Source: Alphaproteobacteria bacterium (lineage in GTDB: Bacteria > Pseudomonadota > Alphaproteobacteria > Sphingomonadales > Rhodothalassiaceae). Taken from it: a DNA stretch of 13,036 nt. Made by a program: the position numbers and the translations under genes. This document shows positions 1 to 7,391 of this stretch, piece after piece (positions within the stretch are counted from its first letter, which is position 1; each line of letters starts with the position of its first letter). The notes under the pieces were generated by a model that had not been told where the DNA came from, made no database searches, and saw only the letters and a program-made list of their open reading frames with translations. Location of the stretch: assembly GCA_003694205.1 (NCBI GenBank), contig RFKS01000186.1:1-13036 (forward strand), in the 5' to 3' direction.

Positions 1-57
1 GCCCTCGCCGAGTGCCTTCGCGAGATGGATGACGCGATCGGGGAACGCGAGGCATGA
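1..57 (+). CDS. 3' end of probable ECF (FecI-type) sigma factor
   Basis: Only the last 18 codons are present, ending in TGA at 55-57 (C-terminus AIGEREA). The reading is open from base 1, and its stop overlaps the start of the FecR-type gene as ATGA, the usual translational coupling of an ECF sigma factor with its cognate anti-sigma factor. The residues ALAECLREMDDAI look like the amphipathic helix that ends sigma region 4, but too little is present for sequence-based identification. The sigma factor call therefore rests mainly on position: FecI-type sigma genes normally sit directly upstream of fecR and a STN-containing receptor. If right, this protein would direct RNA polymerase to the receptor promoter when released by the anti-sigma factor. 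Confidence 0.6.
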   Translation, partial: ALAECLREMDDAIGEREA

Positions 58-1115
58 TGCGGTCCGATTCGAGAAAGCCGGCTACGGCGATTCGCCGGGA
101 AGCGGCGCAATGGGCGACGCGCCGCGCGCTGGCCGGGGCGGACGAGGCCGGTTTCGCCGCCTGGCTCGCGTCGGACCCGCGCCATGCCGCGGCCTATCGG
201 GAAGCCAGGCAAGCCTGGTCCGATCTCGCGGCCATGGGAGATCTGGCGGAGTACCGGGACCTGCTCGGCGAGCCCACCTGGCGCGAGCGCATGATCGAGA
301 GATTGCGTCGCTGGCGGCGCGCCTGGCGTTGGTCCGGAATCCCACATCGCGCTGTGCTTGCGGCGACCGCGGCGGCCCTTCTCGTCGCCATCGCCTCGGC
401 GCTGTGGCTGGAGCGCGCTGCGGTGCCTGATTCGGGCGCGACGCTGGCCACCGCGATTGCCGAGATACGGGACCTGCCACTGTCCGACGGAAGCGTCGTG
501 ACCCTGGGTGGGCGCTCGCGGATCACGCTGGCCTTCACGGCGGCGGAGCGACGCATCCGCCTCGAGGAGGGGGAGGCCTTCTTCGACGTGGCCAAGGATC
601 CGGCGCGGCCCTTCATTGTCGAGGTCGGCGATACCGAGGTGCGGGCGGTTGGCACACAGTTCGACGTTCACAAGGGCCCGGCAACGGTGCGGGTGGCCGT
701 GCTGGAAGGCGTCGTCGAGGTCGCGGCGACCGCGATGCGTCGCGCGCCCGTCGTCTCGCGACACCTGCTGACCGCGGGCGAGGCGATCGTCGCGGCCAAG
801 GGCGCGGCGCTCGACAAGGTGGCGGCGTTGCCCCTCGCCCGGGCCGGCGAGTGGCGGCGCGGGCGCCTCACCTATAACGGGGCAAGCCTTGAGGAGGTGG
901 TGGCCGACGCCAACCGCTATTCGGCCCGGCGCATCCGGATCGCCGATTCGCGCCTCGCGACCCTGCGGGTGACCACTTCCTTCCGCACCGACCAGATCGG
1001 CGAGATGCTGGAATCGCTCGCCCTTGCCTTGCCGCTGCGCGTCGTGCCGCAGGCCGATGGCAGCCTGTCGCTCATACCGCAAGAACAAGACGCGCCCCCA
1101 CCGGCGCAGCCCTAA
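54..1115 (+). CDS. FecR-family anti-sigma factor, inner-membrane signal transducer
   Basis: The protein has 353 residues, a usual length for FecR regulators. Residues about 12-60 form the N-terminal cytoplasmic DUF4880-type helical region (AAQWATRRA, then a FAAWLASDP-like stretch) that binds the sigma factor. A single hydrophobic segment at about 100-119 is preceded by an Arg/Trp-rich stretch, giving an inside N-terminus and periplasmic C-terminus. Residues about 130-230 are the FecR domain, with LPLSDGSVVTLGG, the EGEAFFDVAKD motif and GTQFDV at 200-205. The C-terminal 80 residues (GRLTYNGASLEEVVADANRY onward) have the STN-like fold seen in FecR tails, which contacts the receptor signalling domain. 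Start: ATG at 54 gives ATGA overlap with the upstream gene; ATG at 57 is equally possible. It should hold or activate the FecI-type sigma factor according to receptor occupancy. Family assignment is firm; the ligand cannot be inferred from this gene. Confidence 0.93.
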   Translation: MMRSDSRKPATAIRREAAQWATRRALAGADEAGFAAWLASDPRHAAAYREARQAWSDLAAMGDLAEYRDLLGEPTWRERMIERLRRWRRAWRWSGIPHRAVLAATAAALLVAIASALWLERAAVPDSGATLATAIAEIRDLPLSDGSVVTLGGRSRITLAFTAAERRIRLEEGEAFFDVAKDPARPFIVEVGDTEVRAVGTQFDVHKGPATVRVAVLEGVVEVAATAMRRAPVVSRHLLTAGEAIVAAKGAALDKVAALPLARAGEWRRGRLTYNGASLEEVVADANRYSARRIRIADSRLATLRVTTSFRTDQIGEMLESLALALPLRVVPQADGSLSLIPQEQDAPPPAQP

Positions 1116-1150
1116 GCACGCATCGGGGAACCGCAGGAGAGAAGGTCATT

Positions 1151-1168
1151 TGTGGCAGATTTGCCACA
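1151..1168. promoter_or_regulatory. Perfect 18-bp palindrome upstream of the TonB receptor gene
   Basis: TGTGGCA-GATT-TGCCACA is a perfect inverted repeat with 7-bp arms and a 4-base centre. It lies 36 bases after the fecR-type stop and about 150 bases before the receptor start. It is seen directly. It could be a dimeric regulator operator controlling the receptor, or a short RNA hairpin after the anti-sigma gene; there is no T-run after it, so a classical intrinsic terminator is unlikely. The rest of the 1116-1319 gap holds a GC-rich stretch (1240-1264, with CGCGCC/GGCGCG ends) and no promoter I can assign with confidence. Confidence 0.45.
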
Positions 1169-1319
1169 GAGGGCACGTCTCGCTGTCGTGCGGTGTCCGA
1201 TTGTTGCGTCTGGATCGTCTTGCCTAGAGAGGCCCACATCGCGCCCGCGCGCCCGCGCGGCGCGGTGAAGAAACAACAGAAATCGGCCTCCGGCGGTATT
1301 GACCAGGGAAGGAACAGCA

Positions 1320-4154
1320 ATGGCAAAGGCATTCGATTCGAGGCGCCTTCGCAAGCGCCTTGCATGCGGTACGGTTTCGGTGATGGCCCTCTCGCTGGCG
1401 GCGGCTCCGGTCGCGTCGTTCGCGCAGACGACCGCGGGAAGAAGCGGCGAATATCCGCTGCCCTTCCGGATCGAGGCGCAGCCTCTGGCGACGGCGCTGC
1501 TCGAATTCTCCGCACAGTCGGACATCGTGGTCACGGTGCCGTCCGATCTCCTCGATGCGAAGCAGGCACCGCCGGTGCGCGGTAATCTCTCGCCTTCCGA
1601 GGCGCTCGATCGCCTGCTTGCGGGCTCGGGCCTGCGCTATGTCCGGGGCAGCAACGGCCAGGTCACCATCGTTGGCGCCGCGGTTCAGCAAGGTGCCCTC
1701 GACCGCGGCCGCGTCCGCTATGCCCGCGCCGGGACCGCGCGCGCCGGCCTTCGTCTCGGTGATGATGCGGCCGAGCAGGAGAGCGCGACGGCGGGCGCTA
1801 CGGCGAGCGAGGAGATCCCCACGATCGAGCAGATCGTGGTCACCGCGCGCAAGCGGGCCGAGACGCTGCAAAGCGTCCCCTTCTCGGTCAATGCCCTCAC
1901 GGAGTCGGCGCTGCGCGATCGCGGGGCGCAGAATCTCGAGGATGTCGCACGCAGCATCGCCGGCTTCACCATCCAGAATCTGGGACCAGGCCAGAGCCAG
2001 GTCGCGATCCGCGGCGTTTCCGCGGGCCAGATCGTGCGTGACCAGCCCGGGGTCAAGGAGCAGGTCGGCATCTATCTCGATGAGTCACCGATCTCGCTGT
2101 CGCTGTTCACCCCCGACATCGACCTTTTCGACATGAACCGCGTCGAGGTCCTGCGCGGGCCGCAGGGCACGCTCTTCGGTTCGGGATCGCTGTCGGGAAC
2201 CGTCCGCTACATCACCAACAAGCCGAATTTCGAGGACTATGAGGTCATCGCCGAGGCGAGCGGCAATGTCATCGATCATGGCGATGTTGGCGGCGATATC
2301 CGCGCCGCGTTCAACATTCCACTGAGCGACAAGGTAGCGTTGCGCGCGGTCGGCTATGCGACCCGCTTCGGCGGCTTCATCAATGCCGTGCAGCCCCAAG
2401 GCCGCTCGCGCAAGCCGGGACCGGATTTCCGCGGCGGGCTCGCCAAGGACGTCAATAGCGGCACGCGTTTCGGCGGCCGCCTGAGCCTTGAGCTTCGCCC
2501 GACACCGGAGCTCACCATTCGGCCCCGCGTGATCTATCAGAATGTCGAGATCGACGGCTTCAACCGTGTCGACATCTTCAACATTCTTGCCAACCCCTTC
2601 ACCACCACGCGGCCGCCGGTGACACTCGGCAAGCGCGACCAGTTCACGCAGCTCGAGGAAAAATTCACCGACGAGTTCGTGCTTGCGGATGTCGAGCTCG
2701 AATACGACTTCGGACCGGTGCTGTTCAAGTCGATCAGCTCCTACACCGATCGCGAGATCCTGCAGGTGCGCGACGCGACCCAGCTCACCGGCTCCATCAC
2801 CTTCCAGGTCTTCGGTGCGCCGGAGGCGATCTTCGCGCTCGACGCGCCGCTTTTCGACGCCACCGCGGTGAGCATGTTCACCGAGGAGGCGCGGATATCC
2901 TCGAACGATCCGGCGGCGCGCTTCCAATGGGTGCTCGGCATCTTCTACAGCACCATCGACCGCCGCTACGGGCAATCGCTCGACGTCTTCGGATTCGAGG
3001 ATTTGATGAGCGGCCTGCTCGGGATCAATATCCCCACCGCGGGTCCGCTGGCACCCAAGGACGTGCTCTTCTTCTCGGACATTCCCTATGACTTCGACCA
3101 GTTCGCGGTCTTCGGCGAGGGAACCTACAATGTCACCGACCGCCTCGATCTGACCTATGGTTTCCGCTGGTACGACTTTACCGAGAAGCGCATCCTCAAT
3201 TTCGATGGCATATTCGCCGACCAGACGATCGGCCAGCGCGGGCGCACCACCTCAAGCGGCTTCTCGCCGCGGGTCATCGTGAGCTTCCAGGCCGATGACG
3301 ATGTCGAGCTCAACGCCCAGGTCTCCAAGGGCTTCCGCCTCGGCGGTATCAACGATCCCCTGAACGTGCCGCTGTGCTCGCCGCAGGATCTCATCACCTT
3401 CGGCAACCGGCCTTCTTTCAAGGACGAGGAGCTCTGGAACTACGAGGTGGGAGCGAAAAGCGAACTCATGGGCGGGCGGGCGACACTCAACATCGCCGCC
3501 TTCTGGGAGCAGATCAACAATCTCCAGGCGACGCTCGATGCCGGTACCTGCTCCTCGCGCATCATCTTCAACGTGCCCGACGCCCGTTCGATCGGCACCG
3601 AGATCGAGTTCAACGTGCAGCCGAACGAGAACTGGAATCTGTCGCTATCCGCGAGCTATACCGATGCCGAGCTGCGCTCGACCATCACCTCGACCGATCT
3701 CAGCGGCAATACGAGCGTTGTCGGCGGCATCCAGAAGGGAAATCGCCTGCCGACCGTGCCGCGCTTCCAGGGAGCTGCCGTCGTCTCCTACGAAGCGCCG
3801 ATGAACAACGAGTTCAATGGTTTTGCCGTTGCCAGCGTGCAGTTCGTCGGCTCGCGTTTCACGCAGATCGGCGACCAGGCGCCGGGATTCGGCACCGTCG
3901 ACCTGACGCGAATCCCCCTCGGGGCACCGAACCGCTCGACCTTCGTCTTCGATCCAAAGCTCGACTCCTATGCGATCGGCAATCTGCGCTTCGGCGCCCG
4001 CAACGATCGCTGGGAGGTCTCGATGTGGATCAACAATATCTGGGACGAGCGCGCCAAGCTGGCACTCGATCGCGAGCGCGGCACGCTGGCCCGGGTCGGC
4101 TTCCTGACCAATCAGCCGCGCACCTTCGGGGTCACGGTGCGGGCGCAATACTGA
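1320..4154 (+). CDS. TonB-dependent outer-membrane receptor/transducer with N-terminal STN signalling domain
   Basis: The protein has 944 residues. A signal peptide with a basic start (RRLRKR) and hydrophobic core ends near Ala35 (ASFA). Residues about 47-120 are the Secretin/TonB short N-terminal (STN) domain, beginning FRIEAQPLATALLEFSAQS. A linker of about 50 residues leads to the TonB box at about 169-176 (IEQIVVTA). The plug follows, with VEVLRGPQGTLFGSGSLSG typical of the family, then a long 22-stranded-type barrel ending in an aromatic residue (VRAQY). STN domains mark transducers that signal ligand binding to a FecR partner, matching the gene upstream. ATG 1320 is chosen because AGGGAAGGAA ends 5 bases before it; a TTG at 1299 in frame is less likely. 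The oxidase gene follows after 15 bases, so the two are probably co-transcribed. The plug resembles catabolic receptors rather than any siderophore receptor I recognise; the ligand is unknown. Confidence 0.95.
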   Translation: MAKAFDSRRLRKRLACGTVSVMALSLAAAPVASFAQTTAGRSGEYPLPFRIEAQPLATALLEFSAQSDIVVTVPSDLLDAKQAPPVRGNLSPSEALDRLLAGSGLRYVRGSNGQVTIVGAAVQQGALDRGRVRYARAGTARAGLRLGDDAAEQESATAGATASEEIPTIEQIVVTARKRAETLQSVPFSVNALTESALRDRGAQNLEDVARSIAGFTIQNLGPGQSQVAIRGVSAGQIVRDQPGVKEQVGIYLDESPISLSLFTPDIDLFDMNRVEVLRGPQGTLFGSGSLSGTVRYITNKPNFEDYEVIAEASGNVIDHGDVGGDIRAAFNIPLSDKVALRAVGYATRFGGFINAVQPQGRSRKPGPDFRGGLAKDVNSGTRFGGRLSLELRPTPELTIRPRVIYQNVEIDGFNRVDIFNILANPFTTTRPPVTLGKRDQFTQLEEKFTDEFVLADVELEYDFGPVLFKSISSYTDREILQVRDATQLTGSITFQVFGAPEAIFALDAPLFDATAVSMFTEEARISSNDPAARFQWVLGIFYSTIDRRYGQSLDVFGFEDLMSGLLGINIPTAGPLAPKDVLFFSDIPYDFDQFAVFGEGTYNVTDRLDLTYGFRWYDFTEKRILNFDGIFADQTIGQRGRTTSSGFSPRVIVSFQADDDVELNAQVSKGFRLGGINDPLNVPLCSPQDLITFGNRPSFKDEELWNYEVGAKSELMGGRATLNIAAFWEQINNLQATLDAGTCSSRIIFNVPDARSIGTEIEFNVQPNENWNLSLSASYTDAELRSTITSTDLSGNTSVVGGIQKGNRLPTVPRFQGAAVVSYEAPMNNEFNGFAVASVQFVGSRFTQIGDQAPGFGTVDLTRIPLGAPNRSTFVFDPKLDSYAIGNLRFGARNDRWEVSMWINNIWDERAKLALDRERGTLARVGFLTNQPRTFGVTVRAQY

Positions 4155-4169
4155 TTGGGTGCTGCGGGC

Positions 4170-5420
4170 ATGACCGCAGCCCCGTTCTCCCCCACCTCGA
4201 CGCGGCGGCAAGTGCTGCTCGGCCTTGCCGCCGCGCCTTTTTTGCCCCGCCGGGCGAGAGCGGGGGAAAGTGGCTTCGACGTCGTCGTGGTCGGTGCCGG
4301 GGTCTTCGGCGGCTGGACCGCCTGGCACCTCGTGCGGCGCGGCCTCAAGGTGGCGCTCGTCGATGCCTATGGTGTGGCCAATGCGCGGGCGAGTTCGGGC
4401 GGCGAGTCGCGGGTCATCCGCATCGCCTATGGCGCTGACGCCATCTATTCACGCTGGGCCAGGGCCTCGCTGGCCGAATGGAAGGCGCTTTCGGAGCGGG
4501 TGACGTTGCCGATCTTTCACCAGACCGGCGTTCTCTGGTTCGCCCGGCGGCGCGATGCCTATATCGAGGCCAGCCTGGCGACGCTCGAAGAGCTCGATGT
4601 CCCTGTCACCGTCTATGATCGGGCCGGGCTTGCCAAGCGCTGGCCGCAGATCGATTTCAGCGATGTCGCGATCGGCTTTCTCGAGCACGAGACCGGGGCC
4701 CTTCTGGCACGCCGCGCCGTTCAGGCGGTGGTGCAGGAGGCGGTTTCGGGTGGAGCGACGCTTCTTCTTGACAAGGCGGGCCCGCCGACACCCGCCGGCG
4801 ACGGGGTGCGGATTCCGCTCGCGAGCGGCGAGGCGATCGATGCCGGTGTCGCCGTCTATGCCTGCGGCCCGTGGCTGCCGAAAGTCTTCCCCGCGCTTCT
4901 CGAAGGCCGCATCGTGCCGACCCGCCAGGATGTCTTTTTCTTCGGTCCCGCGGCCGGCGATCGGCGCTTCGCGCCCGGCGCACTTCCCGTCTGGGCCGAC
5001 TTCAACGACGGCGACATCTTCTACGGCCTGCCCGACCTCGAATCGCGCGGCTTCAAGATTGCGCACGACGCCCACGGTCCCGTCTTCGACCCCGACACGG
5101 GGCGACGGCATCCCGACCGCGAAAGTTATGAACAGGTGCGCGCCTATCTAGCCCGCCGCTTCCCGGCGCTTGCCGATGCACCGCTCGTCGGTGGCCGCGT
5201 CTGCCAGTACGAGAACACGGCGACCGGTGACTTTCTTATCGACCGGCATCCGACGATCGACGGTGTCTGGCTTGTCGGCGGCGGGTCGGGGCATGGCTTC
5301 AAGCACGGCCCGGCGCTTGGCGCCCATGTCGCCGACCTCGTGACCGGCGCGGCCACCACCATCCAGCCGCGTTTCTCCCTCGCCACCAAGGAGACCCATG
5401 GCCGTCGTGCGGTGCACTGA
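4170..5420 (+). CDS. Tat-exported FAD-dependent oxidase of the monomeric sarcosine oxidase (DAO) family
   Basis: The protein has 416 residues. The N-terminus carries a twin-arginine signal (TRRQVLLGL, residues 11-19, ending near PRRARA at 26-31), so the mature enzyme is predicted to be periplasmic. The Rossmann motif GAGVFG lies at 42-47, followed by the acidic end of beta-2. SSGGESRVIRIAYG matches the active-site stretch of monomeric sarcosine oxidase (MSOX), keeping the two arginines, although the MSOX histidine of that stretch is Gly here. Lys296 (FKIAH) aligns with the MSOX lysine that activates O2. Cys345 in CQYENTATGDFLIDRHP is the covalent flavin attachment cysteine. The C-terminal GGGSGHGFKHGP is the second flavin-contact motif. 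The family oxidises N-methyl or cyclic secondary amino acids to imines with H2O2 release. ATG 4170 keeps the whole Tat signal; no strong ribosome site is visible, so translation may be coupled to the receptor gene. Exact substrate unknown. Confidence 0.88.
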   Translation: MTAAPFSPTSTRRQVLLGLAAAPFLPRRARAGESGFDVVVVGAGVFGGWTAWHLVRRGLKVALVDAYGVANARASSGGESRVIRIAYGADAIYSRWARASLAEWKALSERVTLPIFHQTGVLWFARRRDAYIEASLATLEELDVPVTVYDRAGLAKRWPQIDFSDVAIGFLEHETGALLARRAVQAVVQEAVSGGATLLLDKAGPPTPAGDGVRIPLASGEAIDAGVAVYACGPWLPKVFPALLEGRIVPTRQDVFFFGPAAGDRRFAPGALPVWADFNDGDIFYGLPDLESRGFKIAHDAHGPVFDPDTGRRHPDRESYEQVRAYLARRFPALADAPLVGGRVCQYENTATGDFLIDRHPTIDGVWLVGGGSGHGFKHGPALGAHVADLVTGAATTIQPRFSLATKETHGRRAVH

Positions 5421-5476
5421 GCGCCGTGGACAATGGCGACAAGGACGACCGGGTAAAGGGTTGACGTTTCCCTCAT

Positions 5477-5511
5477 CCCGTTCGCCCTTCGACAGGCTCA
5501 GGACGAACGGG
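5477..5511. repeat. Dispersed palindromic intergenic repeat, unit 1
   Basis: CCCGTTCG at 5477-5484 pairs with CGAACGGG at 5504-5511 around the core CCTTCGACAGGCTCAGG. This core is a very common dispersed intergenic sequence in alphaproteobacteria; read on the minus strand it encodes the PVRPEPVEG peptide seen in many spurious database proteins. The hairpin is seen directly; the family identity is from memory of such genomes. It lies 57 bases after the oxidase stop and could also reduce read-through into the downstream genes. Confidence 0.7.
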
Positions 5512-5516
5512 CTTTC

Positions 5517-5548
5517 CAGATTCCGTTCGCCCCAGATTCCGTTCGCCC
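5517..5548. repeat. Perfect 16-bp tandem duplication
   Basis: CAGATTCCGTTCGCCC occurs twice back to back, at 5517-5532 and 5533-5548. The second copy runs into repeat unit 2. It looks like slippage or a partial duplication at the junction of two dispersed repeats. No function is implied. Confidence 0.85.
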
Positions 5549-5581
5549 TGAGGAGGGTCGCAAGGCCCGTCTCGAAGGGCG
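5544..5581. repeat. Dispersed palindromic intergenic repeat, unit 2
   Basis: CGCCCT at 5544-5549 pairs with AGGGCG at 5576-5581, enclosing GAGGAGGGTCGCAAGGCC and CGTCTCGAA. The CTGAGGA...CTCGAAGGGCG pattern is another variant of the same class of dispersed alphaproteobacterial intergenic repeats. Together with unit 1 and the tandem copy it fills most of the gap between the oxidase and SDR genes. Confidence 0.6.
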
Positions 5582-5608
5582 GGGCCTTCCGCTTCCTTCG
5601 CGAACGCG

Positions 5609-5637
5609 TTAAACCCGGGCGGCGGTTTAAGAGGAGG
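5609..5637 (+). promoter_or_regulatory. Palindrome abutting the SDR gene ribosome binding site
   Basis: TTAAACC (5609-5615) and GGTTTAA (5624-5630) form a perfect 7-bp inverted repeat with an 8-base GC-rich spacer. The strong Shine-Dalgarno sequence AGGAGG (5632-5637) starts one base later and lies 6 bases from the ATG at 5644. The A/T-rich arms stand out in GC-rich DNA. It may be an operator for a dimeric repressor or an mRNA hairpin that limits access to the ribosome site. It also fixes the SDR start. Confidence 0.5.
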
Positions 5638-5643
5638 CATGTC

Positions 5644-6405
5644 ATGGATCTCGGGCTCAGGGGCAGGCGGGCGATCGTCACCGGAGCGACCCGCGGCATC
5701 GGCCGTGCGATCAGCGACCTGCTCGCCGCAGAGGGCGCCGACATCGCCTTCTGCGCCCGCAACAACGCTGCGGTAAAGGAGCGCGTCAAGGAATTGACAT
5801 CCGAGGGTGTGCGCGCCTTTGGTGCTGCGGTCGACGTCGGTGACGGGCCGGCCTACCGGGCCTGGCTCGAGGCGGTGGCGCGCGACCTCGGGGGTGTCGA
5901 TATCTTCATCGCCAATGCCTCGGCGGGGGCGGGGACCGAGGGAGAGGCCGCCTGGGAAGCGAATTTCCGGGTCGATCTGATGCACAGCGTACGCGGCTGC
6001 GAGGCGCTGCTGCCACATCTCGCCCGCTCCGATGGCGGTGCCGTCGTCTTCGTCACCACGATCGCCGCCATCGAGACCTTCTTCTCCCCCACCGCCTATG
6101 GGGCCTTGAAGGCCGCGCTCATCACCTATGGCAAGCAGCTGGGCCAGGCGGTGGCCGGGCACGGCATCCGCATCAACATGGTCTCGCCGGGTCCTGTCCT
6201 CTTTCCCGGCGGCGACTGGGACCGGGTCCGGCGTGAGCGGCCGGAGGTCTTCGCCGAAGTGGAGGGACAGTGTGCGCTCGGGCGCATGGCGACACCGGAG
6301 GAGGTGGCGCGAGCGGTCGTCTTTCTCGCCTCGCCAGCCGCGGGCGCGATCACCGGCAGCAATCTGGTGATCGATGCCGGCTTCACGAAGCGGGTGCAGT
6401 TCTGA
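5644..6405 (+). CDS. Short-chain dehydrogenase/reductase (SDR) with altered active-site residues
   Basis: The protein has 253 residues, the classical SDR length. TGATRGIG at 13-20 is the nucleotide-binding glycine motif; the CARN stretch after beta-2 leans toward NADP(H) but does not prove it. NAS at 91-93 replaces the usual NAG. The catalytic Tyr152 and Lys156 (YGALK) are intact. The residue 13 before the tyrosine, normally Ser, is Thr139, and the usual catalytic Asn aligns with Asp111 (FRVDLMHSV). The C-terminal VIDAGF motif is typical. The start at 5644 is set by AGGAGG 6 bases upstream; an in-frame extension back to 5398 only reads through the repeats. E1 alpha follows after 3 bases, so this is the first gene of a three-gene unit. 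It probably interconverts an alcohol and a carbonyl in the pathway; substrate unknown. Confidence 0.92.
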   Translation: MDLGLRGRRAIVTGATRGIGRAISDLLAAEGADIAFCARNNAAVKERVKELTSEGVRAFGAAVDVGDGPAYRAWLEAVARDLGGVDIFIANASAGAGTEGEAAWEANFRVDLMHSVRGCEALLPHLARSDGGAVVFVTTIAAIETFFSPTAYGALKAALITYGKQLGQAVAGHGIRINMVSPGPVLFPGGDWDRVRRERPEVFAEVEGQCALGRMATPEEVARAVVFLASPAAGAITGSNLVIDAGFTKRVQF

Positions 6406-6408
6406 GCC

Positions 6409-7383
6409 ATGAACGACACGCTCGCGCAGGAGGACCTACTTGGCCTGTGGCGCACGATGGTGCGCATCCGCGCCTTCGAGGAGTGCGTGCAGGCCGAGGC
6501 CCGCGCCGGCCGCGTTCCCGGCCATGTCCATCTTTCGCTTGGCCAGGAAGCGGTGGCTGCCGGGGTCTCCTTTCATCTCGAAAGGGACGACGTCATCACG
6601 ACGACACATCGCGGGCATGGTCACGCGATCGCCAAAGGCGTTGATGCGACGGCGATGATGGCGGAGATCCTCGGACGTGCGAACGGCTGTTGTGGCGGCA
6701 AGGGCGGCTCGATGCACATCGCCGATGCGGAACACGGCCTTTTGAGCGCCAACGGTATCGTCGGGGCCAATGCGCCGCTTGCCGTCGGTGCGGCCCTGAG
6801 TGCCAGGCAGCTCGGCGAGCGGCGCATCGCGGTGGCCTGGATTGGCGATGGCGCGAGCAATCAGGGCGCGGTCTTCGAATCCCTCAATCTTGCCGCCGCC
6901 TTTGCCCTGCCTTGTCTCTTTGTCATCGAGGACAACGGCTATGGCGAGTACACGCCGCGCGCATCAGTTACCGGCACCGACGATCTCGCAGCGCGCATCC
7001 GCGGCTTCGGATTGCCGGCGTCGCACATCGACGGCAGCGACATCTTCGCCGTCGAGGCGGCGGCACGGACGGCGATCGCGCGAATTCGCGAGGGCGAAGG
7101 CCCCGCCGCCATCGTCGCTGAGGTCGTGCGCTTTTCCGGGCACTTCGAGGGCGACACGCAAACCTATCGCCCGTCGGAAGAGGTGGCCGCAGCACGGCGC
7201 GAACGTGATCCACTTTCGCGTTTCCGCCGCCGGGTTCTCGAGGCGGGATGGCTCGACGCCGCGACGCTTGATGCCATTGCCGCCGCCGCACGCAATGAAA
7301 TGGCGGCCGCCGCCATGGCGGCCCATGAGGCGCCGTCCCCACCCGCGGAGACCCTTCTCCGCGACGTCAGCGGCGAGGTCTGA
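6409..7383 (+). CDS. TPP-dependent 2-oxo acid/acetoin dehydrogenase E1 component, alpha subunit
   Basis: The protein has 324 residues, as in acetoin and branched-chain type E1 alpha subunits. THRGHGH at about 66-72 is the cofactor-proximal loop, followed by the GGKGGSMHIAD signature and SANGIVGAN. The thiamine pyrophosphate/Mg motif is GDGASNQG beginning at Gly146 and closing with EDNGYGEY (Asn176). THRGHGHAIAKG and KGGSMHIAD resemble acetoin dehydrogenase AcoA more than pyruvate dehydrogenase PdhA, but the E1 families overlap and I do not name it. The gene starts 3 bases after the SDR stop and ends 8 bases before E1 beta; it should form an alpha2-beta2 heterotetramer with the next product. 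It catalyses decarboxylation of a 2-oxo acid or cleavage of an alpha-hydroxyketone, normally passing the acyl group to a lipoyl E2 not encoded here. Confidence 0.93.
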   Translation: MNDTLAQEDLLGLWRTMVRIRAFEECVQAEARAGRVPGHVHLSLGQEAVAAGVSFHLERDDVITTTHRGHGHAIAKGVDATAMMAEILGRANGCCGGKGGSMHIADAEHGLLSANGIVGANAPLAVGAALSARQLGERRIAVAWIGDGASNQGAVFESLNLAAAFALPCLFVIEDNGYGEYTPRASVTGTDDLAARIRGFGLPASHIDGSDIFAVEAAARTAIARIREGEGPAAIVAEVVRFSGHFEGDTQTYRPSEEVAAARRERDPLSRFRRRVLEAGWLDAATLDAIAAAARNEMAAAAMAAHEAPSPPAETLLRDVSGEV

Positions 7384-7391
7384 GGTCCGCC

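Noticed and set aside
1127..1148. GGAACC...GTCA as an ECF promoter before the receptor
   Set aside because: The spacing between the two elements is only 12 bases, too short for an ECF -35/-10 pair (about 16).
1151..1168. Sigma-54 promoter reading of TGGCAG...TTGCC
   Set aside because: The GG and GC dinucleotides are 7 bases apart rather than the required 10.
5398..5643. N-terminal extension of the SDR gene back to 5398
   Set aside because: It reads through the dispersed repeats and overlaps the oxidase gene; AGGAGG 6 bases before ATG 5644 and the normal SDR length favour the short form.
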